Origin: Actinomycetota bacterium
GTDB lineage: Bacteria; Actinomycetota; Acidimicrobiia; Acidimicrobiales; JACCXE01
Assembly: GCA_013697265.1 (NCBI GenBank)
Contig: JACCXE010000130.1
Location: 1-10,728, forward strand
DNA: 10,728 nt
Direction of reading: 5' to 3'
Shown here in pieces: positions 1 to 6,791 of this stretch. The notes below the pieces were generated by a model. That model searched no databases, was not told where the DNA came from, and worked only from the letters and a program-made list of their open reading frames with translations. The translations under genes and the position numbers were made by a program. Position 1 is the first letter of the stretch; every line of letters starts with the position of its first letter.

Positions 1-413
1 GCCGTCGATGGCATGACGGCGCGTTTGAGATCCTTGTAGTGCGCGAGGTCGTGGGCGTAGTAGCCGTACTTCTCACCGGTGAGCAGCTTGCCAAGCACTA
101 AACCGAGCGCTGACCGCTTGCCCCCGATATCGGTCCTTTCCAGCCAGCGTTCGTCGGTCGTCTGTGGCGCGTTACCGGAGCCGCTCGCGGGCTTGCGGGC
201 GCCGAGAATCACGAGCGCTCGCTCTTCCCACGTCGCCAAGTGTCCAATCAGATCTTTGATCGACCACACCCCGCCGCCCAACGGGCCGGCGACTGTCAAC
301 CGCCTGGCCGACAGGTTGTCGATCAAAGAATCGGTGACCTCCCGCGTTCCCTGGAGGATGCCGATTGCCTGCTCGCGAGTCGCGGTGCGCCAAATCGGCG
401 TGAACGCCTTCAC
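1..413 (-). CDS. DinB-like four-helix-bundle protein, 3' end outside window
   Basis: The frame stays open to the left edge, so 137 codons are visible and the stop is missing. The DinB/DfsB/mycothiol-dependent-isomerase superfamily is suggested by the segment VWSIKDLIGHLATWEERAL (residues 49-67), which carries His58 in the second helix, and by HDLAH (His121, His125) in a late helix. Three such histidines usually form the metal site of this fold. Members bind a divalent metal and act as thiol-dependent transferases, hydrolases or self-protection proteins; which applies here cannot be told. The GTG start at 413 overlaps the TGA of the TetR gene (GTGA), so translation is probably coupled and the two share a promoter. 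The part between the two histidine regions looks short for the family, so an internal deletion is possible. The fold is fairly sure; the function is unknown. Confidence 0.7.
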   Translation of the reverse strand, partial: MKAFTPIWRTATREQAIGILQGTREVTDSLIDNLSARRLTVAGPLGGGVWSIKDLIGHLATWEERALVILGARKPASGSGNAPQTTDERWLERTDIGGKRSALGLVLGKLLTGEKYGYYAHDLAHYKDLKRAVMPST

Positions 414-1015
414 CGCGGCGTCCCCATGGAATCCGCCAGCAGGTCGGCGAGTTCGGTCTTGGTGATGGCCCGTGTCTCGAGCCAGTCGAGGCAGGCCGCG
501 TCGAGAAAGCCCACCCAGCCGCGCAGCATGATCCGCTGGTGGGGAGTCGGGACTTCGAGTTCGAACGCCTCGGCGAGTCGTTCGACGACCTCGGCGCGGG
601 AGTGTTCCACGATGTCCTGCACCGCGGCATCGGAGCTAATGCCACCCTGGAGGATGGCGCGGTAGGCGTCGGCGTGGTCGTCGATCCAATCGAGGTGCGC
701 GTCGAGCGCGGCGCGAAGCCGCGGCTCGACGGGCAGGTTCGGGTCGAACCGGGTTGCCTCGCGGAGCTCGTCGGCGGCCGACTGAACCGTGGCGTGGTAC
801 AGCTCTGCCTTGGTCGAGAAGTAGTGATAAAGCAGCGGCTTCGACGCGCCTGCCTCCTCGGCAACATCGGCCATGGAGACCTCGTCCCAGTGACGCTCGC
901 CGATGAGACGCAGACACGCCGCGAGAAGCTCGGCGCGACGGTCCTCGACGGAGAGACGTCGCCGCGTGGATCGGTCCTGCATGGCGCCCGTCCTACCACT
1001 CGACTCGATTGCCAT
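410..1015 (-). CDS. TetR/AcrR family transcriptional regulator
   Basis: A 201-residue protein of normal TetR length. The N-terminal DNA-binding domain spans roughly residues 25-72; its helix-turn-helix reads VSMADVAEEAGASKPLLYHY, followed by FSTKAELY, the classic TetR signature. The rest is an alpha-helical ligand and dimer domain with no family-specific motif that I recognise. The ATG at 1015 is chosen because GGAGGG lies 4 bases upstream; the internal ATG at 982 is possible but has no comparable site, and the open frame further upstream runs through the promoter region. The gene is divergent from the NTF2-like gene at 1077 with only 61 bp between them, so it most likely represses that promoter and its own. 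Downstream it overlaps the DinB-like gene by 4 bp. The effector is unknown; the neighbours suggest a small hydrophobic catabolite. Confidence 0.93.
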   Translation of the reverse strand: MAIESSGRTGAMQDRSTRRRLSVEDRRAELLAACLRLIGERHWDEVSMADVAEEAGASKPLLYHYFSTKAELYHATVQSAADELREATRFDPNLPVEPRLRAALDAHLDWIDDHADAYRAILQGGISSDAAVQDIVEHSRAEVVERLAEAFELEVPTPHQRIMLRGWVGFLDAACLDWLETRAITKTELADLLADSMGTPR

Positions 1016-1019
1016 TGAG

Positions 1020-1025
1020 CCCTCC
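1020..1025 (-). promoter_or_regulatory. Ribosome binding site of the TetR gene
   Basis: On the minus strand GGAGGG stands 4 bases before the ATG at 1015. It is the strongest Shine-Dalgarno match near any start in this part of the window and decides the start of the regulator. The divergent gene has none. Confidence 0.7.
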
Positions 1026-1040
1026 GTCCCATTGACCATT

Positions 1041-1076
1041 TTTACAATTGTTACTGATCGTTCGTATAATAGTGCC
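1041..1076 (+). promoter_or_regulatory. Promoter of the NTF2-like/MDR unit, predicted leaderless
   Basis: TTTACA at 1041-1046 and TATAAT at 1065-1070 are separated by 18 bp, close to the sigma-70/SigA consensus. Six bases follow the -10 box before the ATG at 1077, so transcription should begin at or next to the A of the start codon. No Shine-Dalgarno sequence lies before that ATG, which fits a leaderless mRNA, a common form in actinobacteria. The box match is seen; the start point is inferred. Confidence 0.7.
1042..1053. promoter_or_regulatory. Candidate TetR operator
   Basis: TTACAATTGTTA is palindromic at 10 of 12 bases with a perfect ACAATTGT core. It overlaps the -35 box of the rightward promoter and lies between the two divergent genes, where a TetR dimer could block both. 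TetR operators are usually longer, so this may be only the core or a chance AT-rich palindrome. Confidence 0.4.
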
Positions 1077-1703
1077 ATGGCATCCGAGATCGACATGCGC
1101 ACCCTCGATATCACCAGACAGAACGTCGCGGTGGAGAAGGTGCTCGCGAACACCACCAACGCCCGACATCGCTACTTATTGCAGGCCTACCTGCGGCACC
1201 GCTACCTGGAGTCGGCCGGCCGGTGGGAGGAGATCCTCGATCCGCAGCTGACCGTCGACAATCCGCACTACCGGTTCAACCTCGCGGGCCAGGAACCGTT
1301 CACGCTCGACGGCAAAGAACAGGTCGGCATGCTTTATGGCCATTGGACCAACACCGACCAGTGCATTTTCTACGTGTCCGACGAGCACGTCGCCGTGGGG
1401 GATCACATGGTGATCGGCCGGGGTATCGGCTACCAGCAGACCCTCGGGTTCGAACTCGCTGCCGCGGGACTCGACGTCGACCCCGAGGCCATGTACCTGA
1501 AGAAGTCCCAGATCATGATGCTGTGGCCCTATGACGACCAGGGCCGACTCCTTGGCGAGGACGTCTGGGAGTTCGACACCGCCGAGGCAGGCCTGTTCAA
1601 GCTCGACCCTGCTGACGTGTTGACCGCCGCGCAGAGCCGCGAGTTGCTCGACCCGTTCATCAAACCCTTGCCGGACTTCGACGCCTCGATGCTGCCGTCG
1701 TGA
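1077..1703 (+). CDS. NTF2/SnoaL-like family protein
   Basis: 208 residues. The pattern of an N-terminal helix pair (RHRYLLQAYLRHRYLESAGRW, about residues 30-50), then a DNPHYRF strand, GKEQV helix (80-84) and a beta-rich stretch with YVSDEHVAVGDHMVIGRG (99-116) is that of the cone-shaped NTF2-like fold (SnoaL-like cyclases, steroid isomerases, dehydratases, small-molecule carriers). No catalytic set can be assigned with safety. At 208 residues it is longer than minimal 120-140 residue members; the extra C-terminal part (about 165-208) has acidic and helical character. The ATG at 1077 is preferred over upstream in-frame codons, which would lie inside the promoter. Its TGA overlaps the GTG of the MDR dehydrogenase (GTGA), so the two are made together and probably act on the same compound. 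Substrate unknown. Confidence 0.8.
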   Translation: MASEIDMRTLDITRQNVAVEKVLANTTNARHRYLLQAYLRHRYLESAGRWEEILDPQLTVDNPHYRFNLAGQEPFTLDGKEQVGMLYGHWTNTDQCIFYVSDEHVAVGDHMVIGRGIGYQQTLGFELAAAGLDVDPEAMYLKKSQIMMLWPYDDQGRLLGEDVWEFDTAEAGLFKLDPADVLTAAQSRELLDPFIKPLPDFDASMLPS

Positions 1704-2857
1704 GAGCCGTCGCCTGCCAAAACGGCCAACTCGACGTTGTCGATCTTCCGAACCCGACACCGGCCGAGGGCCAACTCTTGCTCGACGTGACCGGTTGTGG
1801 GATCTGCGGCTCGGACCTCCACGCGCGCCACCACGCCGACGCCCAGGCCGACGTGCTCGCCGAGGCCGGCTACGACGGCTTCGCCCGCTCGCACGAACAG
1901 GTCGTGTTCGGCCACGAGTTTTGCGGCACCATCGCCGACCACGGACCGCGCACCTCCAAGAAGCACAAGACCGGCACGCCTGTGGTCGCGCTCCCATTGA
2001 TCCGCAAGGACAACGGCATGCACGCCATCGGCCTGTCGGCTTCCGCGCCCGGCGCGTACGCCGAACAGGTGCTCGTCGAGGAAGCGTTCATGATGCCCGT
2101 GCCCAACGGGCTGTCCGCCGAGGTCGCCGTCATCACCGAACCCATGGCCATCGGCCATCACGCGGTCAACCGCAGCGAGATCAGCAAGAAGGACGCGGCG
2201 GTGGTCATCGGCTGCGGACCGGTGGGCCTTGCCATCATCTGCCTGCTCAAGACCAAGGGCATCGAGACCATCGTCGCCAGCGACTACTCACCGGGACGGC
2301 GCGCCCTCGCAACCGCGTGCGGCGCCAGCACTGTGGTCGACCCCGCCGCCGAATCGCCCTACGACGCGCTCGGTGATCGTGGCTACACCACGTCCATCGC
2401 CCAGAACGCCGCCGGCGGACTCAAGGCGATGAAGGGCCTCCAGAAGCTGCCCGTGCCATGGCATGTCGTGTTCCGCGGGCTCTCCCAGCTGGGCGCCGCA
2501 GCGCCGAAGCGGCCGGTCGTGTTCGAATGCGTCGGCGTGCCCGGCATCATCGACGGCATCATCACCGACGTCCCCCTCAACACCCGCGTCGTGGTCGCCG
2601 GCGTCTGCATGGAGCCGGACCAGTTCCGACCGGTCATGGCCGTGAACAAGGAGATCGATCTCCGCTTCGTGGTCGGATACAGCCCACTCGAGTTCCGCGA
2701 CACCCTCCACATGCTCGCCGACGGCAAGATCGACGCCAGCCCACTCGTCACCGGCACCGTCGGCCTCGACGGGGTCGCCGACGCCTTCGACGCTCTCGCC
2801 AACCCCGAACACCACGCGAAAGTCATCATCGATCCGTCCAGCGCCGCGACGCTGTGA
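1700..2857 (+). CDS. Zinc-binding MDR-family alcohol dehydrogenase
   Basis: 385 residues, a cytosolic NAD(P)-dependent oxidoreductase of the medium-chain family, expected to interconvert an alcohol and a ketone or aldehyde. The catalytic zinc site is visible: Cys36 in GCGICGSDLH, His72-Glu73 in FGHEFCG, and Glu147 in TEPMA. The Rossmann loop GCGPVGL is at 171-177, and Asp195 at the end of the second strand favours NAD over NADP. The four-cysteine structural zinc lobe of classical ADHs is absent; residues 81-110 hold Lys-rich sequence instead. About 25 extra residues (43-68, HHADAQADVLAEAGYDGFA) lie between the two catalytic segments and should shape the substrate pocket. The GTG at 1700 overlaps the preceding stop, so translation is coupled. 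The MDR assignment is firm; the substrate is unknown. Confidence 0.93.
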   Translation: MRAVACQNGQLDVVDLPNPTPAEGQLLLDVTGCGICGSDLHARHHADAQADVLAEAGYDGFARSHEQVVFGHEFCGTIADHGPRTSKKHKTGTPVVALPLIRKDNGMHAIGLSASAPGAYAEQVLVEEAFMMPVPNGLSAEVAVITEPMAIGHHAVNRSEISKKDAAVVIGCGPVGLAIICLLKTKGIETIVASDYSPGRRALATACGASTVVDPAAESPYDALGDRGYTTSIAQNAAGGLKAMKGLQKLPVPWHVVFRGLSQLGAAAPKRPVVFECVGVPGIIDGIITDVPLNTRVVVAGVCMEPDQFRPVMAVNKEIDLRFVVGYSPLEFRDTLHMLADGKIDASPLVTGTVGLDGVADAFDALANPEHHAKVIIDPSSAATL

Positions 2858-2870
2858 CCGCCGCATTACC

Positions 2871-2887
2871 CGGCGCAGGTCGCGCCG
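2871..2887 (+). terminator. GC-rich stem-loop after the MDR gene
   Basis: CGGCGC and GCGCCG form a perfect 6-bp stem around a 5-base loop, 13 bases past the MDR stop codon. There is no T-run, so it would be a weak or Rho-assisted terminator, or an mRNA 3' stabiliser. Confidence 0.4.
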
Positions 2888-2923
2888 CCGTGTGAACGCG
2901 GGCGCTGACAGCGAAACCGATGG

Positions 2924-2963
2924 TTGCCGAGGCCGCCATATTCCGTTACGGTTCGGAACGTAA
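2924..2963 (+). promoter_or_regulatory. Promoter and palindromic operator of the second TetR operon
   Basis: TTGCCG (2924-2929) and TACGGT (2947-2952) are spaced by 17 bp and could form the promoter. Across 2941-2963 lies a 23-bp imperfect palindrome centred on base 2952, with 8 of 11 base pairs matching: left half TT.CGTT.CG, right half CG.AACG.AA. It covers the -10 box, the likely start point and the first base of the ATG, a classic position for autorepression by TetR. There is no good Shine-Dalgarno sequence, so a very short or absent leader is likely. Confidence 0.6.
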
Positions 2964-3553
2964 TGACGCCAACAGCTCACGCGCTCGCTGGGCGCCCGAG
3001 GGACACGCGGATCGACGACGCGGTTCGGCGCGCCACCGTCGAGCTGCTGGAGCAGGTCGGGTACCTGCAGCTGACGATCGCCGCGATCGCCGAACGCGCC
3101 GGGACCAACAAGCCGGCCCTCTACCGTCGGTGGCCGACAAAGGCGCATCTCGTGCACGACGCGGTGTTTCCTCCGCAGGATCTCGATGCCATTCCAGCCA
3201 GCGGCGCCCTGCGAGACGACATCCGCACGCTGGTCGTTATCGGCCTGGACCTGCTCGGCCGACCGGCAGCCCGCGCCGCGCTGCCCGGTTTGCTGGCCGA
3301 GACGGCGGCTGATCCCGCGCTCGAGGCCGACGTGCTCGGCCGTGCGGCCGGGGGGACATGGACGTGGTTGCAACAACGTCTGGATGCAGGCGTCGAGGCG
3401 GGCGAGGTTCGCGCCGACGTGAAGTCCACGACCGTGTTCGAGTTGATCGCTGGCACCGCGTTCGTCGCGACTGCGATGCGACCGCTTGACGCGGTCGACG
3501 ACACGTGGATCGACGACGTGGTCGACCTGATCATGCGGGGCATTGGGCCGTGA
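2963..3553 (+). CDS. TetR/AcrR family transcriptional regulator, first gene of operon
   Basis: 196 residues. The DNA-binding domain is at about 15-62, with helix-turn-helix LTIAAIAERAGTNKPALYRR followed by WPTKAHLV. RRWPTK is typical of the TetR group in which a tryptophan follows the recognition helix. The C-terminal domain (80-196) is all-helical with GLDLLGRPAARAALPGLLAE, a pattern seen in many actinobacterial TetR proteins. The ATG at 2963 gives a normal N terminus; the in-frame TTG at 2924 would fall in the -35 box and is rejected. The SDR gene follows after 22 bases in the same direction, so the regulator is probably cotranscribed with the enzymes and controls its own operon through the palindrome at its start. 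It is not a close copy of the other TetR here: the recognition helices differ (TNKPALYRR against SKPLLYHYF). Confidence 0.93.
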   Translation: MTPTAHALAGRPRDTRIDDAVRRATVELLEQVGYLQLTIAAIAERAGTNKPALYRRWPTKAHLVHDAVFPPQDLDAIPASGALRDDIRTLVVIGLDLLGRPAARAALPGLLAETAADPALEADVLGRAAGGTWTWLQQRLDAGVEAGEVRADVKSTTVFELIAGTAFVATAMRPLDAVDDTWIDDVVDLIMRGIGP

Positions 3554-3575
3554 CAAAAACGAGGGGACGAGAAGA

Positions 3576-4379
3576 GTGGACCTAGGACTCGAAGGATGCG
3601 CGGCAGTTGTAACTGGCGGCACGAAGGGCATGGGCCGCGCCATCGCCGCTGCGTTTGCCGACGACGGGGCGCGCGTCGCGGTGCTGGCCCGCGGTGCCGA
3701 CGCGCTCGAGGACACTGTCGAAGATCTGCGTCGGCGGGGGAGTCCCGATGCGGTTGGGCTCTCGGTCGACCTAACCGACCCGGCGGCGATCACCGAAGTG
3801 TTCGCCGAAATCGGTGGGCGGTGGGGTGCGGTCAACAGCCTGGTGAACACGGTTGGCCCGGGCGACGGCTACTTCGAAGAGATGAGCGACGCCGACTGGG
3901 ACGCGGCCTTCCAACTCGGCCTTATGGCCGCGGTGCGATGCACCAAGGCGGCGCTGCCGTGGCTGCGGGCGGCGGAGTGGGCGCGCGTTGTCAACTTCGC
4001 CGCGCACTCGATTCAAAGGCAGAACCCCAGGATCGTGGCCTACACCGCGTCGAAGGCCGCGGTGGCCAGCGTGTCGAAGAACCTGGCCAAGAGCCTGGCC
4101 AAGGACGGGATCCTGGTGAACACGATCAGTCCGGGGACGATCGTCACGGCCAGCTTCACTGAGGCGCTCGAACCGTTCCTGGCCGCCGACGGGCTTGACG
4201 CGAGCGACCCCGTCGACGTGATGACGTGGATCGAGAACAACTTCCACCAGCCGGCCGACCTGGGCCGGGCCGGCATCCCTGACGAGATCGCGAGCATCAC
4301 CGTCTATTTGGCGTCTCGTCGCAACGGCTACGTCACGGGGGCCAACGTCAACGTCGACGGCGGCTCTGACTTCGTCTGA
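3576..4379 (+). CDS. SDR-family NAD(P)-dependent oxidoreductase
   Basis: 267 residues, the usual length of a classical short-chain dehydrogenase. The nucleotide-binding motif TGGTKGMG is at 13-20, Asp65 in the VDL strand, NTVG (replacing NNAG) at 91-94, the active-site pair Tyr156-x3-Lys160 in YTASK, and SPG at 185-187. Arg39 after the second strand hints at NADP(H). The protein ends in TGANVNVDGGSDFV, the standard SDR C terminus. One oddity: the position 13 residues before the Tyr, normally the catalytic Ser, is Ala143 (NFAAHS), with a Ser two residues later (Ser145). The GTG at 3576 is chosen since GAGGGG lies 9 bases upstream; an in-frame TTG at 3543 would overlap the TetR gene. It is followed after 15 bases by the sulfotransferase-like gene. 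Likely oxidises or reduces a hydroxyl or keto group on a bulky substrate. Confidence 0.93.
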   Translation: MDLGLEGCAAVVTGGTKGMGRAIAAAFADDGARVAVLARGADALEDTVEDLRRRGSPDAVGLSVDLTDPAAITEVFAEIGGRWGAVNSLVNTVGPGDGYFEEMSDADWDAAFQLGLMAAVRCTKAALPWLRAAEWARVVNFAAHSIQRQNPRIVAYTASKAAVASVSKNLAKSLAKDGILVNTISPGTIVTASFTEALEPFLAADGLDASDPVDVMTWIENNFHQPADLGRAGIPDEIASITVYLASRRNGYVTGANVNVDGGSDFV

Positions 4380-4394
4380 ACCCCGAGGAAACGC

Positions 4395-5546
4395 ATGGAC
4401 ATCGATCAACTCGTCGACGCTGCTTGTGAGCGGGCCGGTGCGGCGGACTTCGGGCCCGACACCTGGCAGGAGGGCCTTGACGTGCTCGTGCGGTCGCTGA
4501 GCGACGAAGCGGCACTGAACGAGATCGGCCTCGCGGTTATGACCGATCAGATCGTGGGCAACCTCAGCAACCGGCTCAAGATCGAGCAGTGCTACGCCAA
4601 GCACCCCGAGATCAACGAGCAGGCGATCGTGGCGCCGCTGTTCGGGTTGGGCCTGCCCCGCACCGGGTCGACAGCTCTCAGCTTCTTGCTCGCGCAGGAC
4701 CGCGCCCGTCGCACACTGCGCGTGTGGGAGGCCGCTGATCCGTGTCCGCCACCCGAGACCGCGACGCAGGACACCGATCCCCGCATCGCAGTGGCGCAGG
4801 CCGGCGTCGACTTCACCAACGACATGTTCACCGGGTTCGCTGAGATGCTCCCGTCGGCCGCCGACGGCCCCCAAGAGTGCCTCGTGCCGATGGCGTTCGA
4901 CTTCCGCTCGCTCATGTTCGAGGGCATGGCGAACATCCCGAGCTATACGGCCTGGCTGTTGCACTGCGACATGAAGCCGGCCTACGAGTACCACCGACGC
5001 GTGCTGAAGCTGCTCCAGTGGCGGTGCCCGCCCAACCGGTGGTGGTTGAAGAGCCCGGCCCACATGCTCTCGATCGACGCGCTCGACGCGGTCTACCCCG
5101 ACGCGCGGTTCGTGATGACCCACCGCGACGTCGCCAAGGTGCTGCCGTCGGTCTGCGCGCTCTACGCGACGCTCGGCGGTGTGCTCGCCGAACACCTCGA
5201 CCCTGTCGCGCTCGGTGCCCACAACCGCGACGTTTGGCGCACCGCCCTCGAGCGCCTCATCGAGTTTCGTGACAGCGGAACCGAAAAAGATCGCTTCTTC
5301 GATCTCGCGTTCGACGCGGTGCAACGTGATCCGATCGGCGAGGTTACCGAGCTCTACGCCGCGCTGGGCGACGAGCTGACCGATGACGCCCGTCAACGCA
5401 TGACGAGTTGGTGGGCCGAAGCCAGCAAGAACCGAACCGGACCAGGCAATTACGCGGCCGACGAGTTCGGTCTCGACCCGGCGAGCATCGCCGACGAGTT
5501 CGCGTTCTACACCAACCGCTTCGACGTCCCTATCGCCACCGCCTGA
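4395..5546 (+). CDS. Sulfotransferase family protein (PAPS-type)
   Basis: 383 residues. The 5'-phosphosulfate-binding loop GLPRTGST is at 86-93 and the 3'-phosphate motif begins at THRD (242-245, Arg244) with Ser252 eight residues on, the spacing expected for PAPS binding. WLKSPAHML (217-225) is the conserved middle strand seen in actinobacterial and proteobacterial members of the large Sulfotransfer_3 type family. Residues 1-75 are a helical extension (LSNRLKIEQ) also typical of these longer members. The family transfers sulfate from PAPS to hydroxyl groups of lipids, sterols or sugars, though many homologues in catabolic clusters have never been assayed. The ATG at 4395 has GAGGA 6 bases upstream. 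It lies 15 bases after the SDR and 14 before the DUF1214 gene, so cotranscription is nearly certain. No signal peptide or membrane segment is visible. Confidence 0.88.
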   Translation: MDIDQLVDAACERAGAADFGPDTWQEGLDVLVRSLSDEAALNEIGLAVMTDQIVGNLSNRLKIEQCYAKHPEINEQAIVAPLFGLGLPRTGSTALSFLLAQDRARRTLRVWEAADPCPPPETATQDTDPRIAVAQAGVDFTNDMFTGFAEMLPSAADGPQECLVPMAFDFRSLMFEGMANIPSYTAWLLHCDMKPAYEYHRRVLKLLQWRCPPNRWWLKSPAHMLSIDALDAVYPDARFVMTHRDVAKVLPSVCALYATLGGVLAEHLDPVALGAHNRDVWRTALERLIEFRDSGTEKDRFFDLAFDAVQRDPIGEVTELYAALGDELTDDARQRMTSWWAEASKNRTGPGNYAADEFGLDPASIADEFAFYTNRFDVPIATA

Positions 5547-5560
5547 CCTAGGAGAAGCCC

Positions 5561-6658
5561 GTGGACGAGATCACCCAGAAAGTTGTCGACGGCACGGCGT
5601 GGCGCGAATTCTGCGGCATGCTCGCCGACGCCGGCGACGTCATCCTCGCCGAGGGCAACCCCGACAGCCCGCTCGACCGGGCCGAGGGTTTCCGCATGCT
5701 CACGCGCCTGTTGCGCGGCGCGCTTGAAAGCAAGCTCGAGTACGGCCGTCCGACCGAACCGGTGCTCGTCCGGGCCTGCCACGAGACGGTGAAGATCGTC
5801 GGCGAGAACCCTGACAACCACTACCTCGGCGCCTCCCTCGATGGCCAGTACGACTACCGAATCTGGGGCACCCGCGGCGACGCCAAGTGGATCAGCTTCA
5901 ACCTGTTTTCCGGGGCGGGCTTCGGCGGCGGCGGACCGGGCACGGGTAACACGATGCACGAAGAGCAGATGCACATCGAACCCGACGGCACCTTCGAACT
6001 TGTCATCTCCCAGCGCGAGCACCCGGGCAACTGGCTGCAATCAGAGACCGCCACGCGCAGCATCGCCATCCGCCAAACATTCCTCGACCGACCCAGCCAG
6101 CGCCACGCCGAGCTCCACATCGAGCGCCTCGGTGCCGACACCCGCACCCCCGCGCCACTAACAGCGGAGGAGCTGTATCTCGCGCTGATCTACACCGGCT
6201 TCTATATAAAGGGCGTGGCCGAGATCGGCGCGGGATGGGCGACGCGTCAGGCCCAGTGGCCGAACATGTTCACCGACGAGGCCGAGCTGCCCGAGACCGA
6301 CAAGTTCAAAGACCCGCAGATCAAGTGGCACCAGGGTTACTTCGACCTCGCCGAGGACGAGGCGCTCGTCGTCGAGGTCACCCCGCCCGACTGCGAGTAC
6401 TGGATGATTGCGCTGCACAACCACTGGATGGAGACGCTCGACTACGTCCACCACCAAGCCACGCTCAACTGCCACACCGCAAAGGTTGACGACGACGGCA
6501 GCGTGCGCTTCGTCATCGCGCACCGCGATCCGGGCGTTCCGAACTGGCTCGACACGGCTGGTCACCGGCGCGGCACCGTCGGCGTGCGCTGGGTCGGCCC
6601 CGACGTCATCGACGTACTCCCGTCAACCAGCCTCGTGAAGGTGTCGTCGCTTCGCTAA
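5561..6658 (+). CDS. DUF1214 domain protein
   Basis: 365 residues, last gene of the operon. The DUF1214 domain occupies about 262-350: a beta-rich stretch with EYWMIALHNHWMETLDY, then DDGSVRFVIAHRDPGVPNWL and DTAGHRRGTVGVRW. The DPGVPNWLDTAGH run (323-335) is the family hallmark. The N-terminal 200 residues hold a helical start and a beta part with YRIWGTRGDAKWISFNLFSG (99-118) and a glycine-rich loop at 118-130. No catalytic mechanism is established for this domain that I know of. In actinobacteria such proteins often sit near steroid, terpenoid or other lipid catabolism genes, and a role in binding or converting a hydrophobic compound is inference. The GTG at 5561 has GGAG 6 bases upstream. 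No signal peptide is seen, unlike many proteobacterial DUF1254/DUF1214 proteins. Confidence 0.85.
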   Translation: MDEITQKVVDGTAWREFCGMLADAGDVILAEGNPDSPLDRAEGFRMLTRLLRGALESKLEYGRPTEPVLVRACHETVKIVGENPDNHYLGASLDGQYDYRIWGTRGDAKWISFNLFSGAGFGGGGPGTGNTMHEEQMHIEPDGTFELVISQREHPGNWLQSETATRSIAIRQTFLDRPSQRHAELHIERLGADTRTPAPLTAEELYLALIYTGFYIKGVAEIGAGWATRQAQWPNMFTDEAELPETDKFKDPQIKWHQGYFDLAEDEALVVEVTPPDCEYWMIALHNHWMETLDYVHHQATLNCHTAKVDDDGSVRFVIAHRDPGVPNWLDTAGHRRGTVGVRWVGPDVIDVLPSTSLVKVSSLR

Positions 6659-6699
6659 CTATCCTCTGATGCCGTGGTGCAAGCCCTGAATCCTTCGGG

Positions 6700-6721
6700 C
6701 GCGTCGGCGCGAAGCGACGCG
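6700..6721 (+). terminator. Stem-loop after the DUF1214 operon
   Basis: CGCGTCG and CGACGCG form a 7-bp perfect stem with an 8-base loop, 41 bases past the operon's last stop. It lacks a T-run, so it is a candidate weak terminator between convergent transcription units. The rest of 6659-6773 shows no gene. Confidence 0.35.
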
Positions 6722-6773
6722 ACCCGCCGGGTTGTTGGGCGCACCTCGCGCGTCGCGCATCTGGGCCCTGCGT

Positions 6774-6791
6774 CCCGCAGTTCCCGCAGTT
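6774..6791. repeat. Tandem 9-bp direct repeat
   Basis: CCCGCAGTT occurs twice head to tail with no mismatch. The second copy runs into the TAA stop codon (6790-6792, minus strand) of the regulator remnant. Most likely a small slippage duplication. Confidence 0.5.

Noticed and set aside
172..1032. Minus-strand 286-codon frame over the TetR and DinB-like genes
   Set aside because: It is a +1 shadow; the TetR helix-turn-helix and the DinB-like helices are found in other frames.
2288..3850. Minus-strand open frame of 520 codons
   Set aside because: It covers the opposite strand of the MDR, TetR and SDR genes, has low-complexity Arg/Asp-rich sequence and no domain. It is a by-product of GC-rich third codon positions.
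3771..5396. Minus-strand open frame of 541 codons
   Set aside because: Antisense to the SDR and sulfotransferase-like genes, both of which carry clear family motifs. The antisense product has none.
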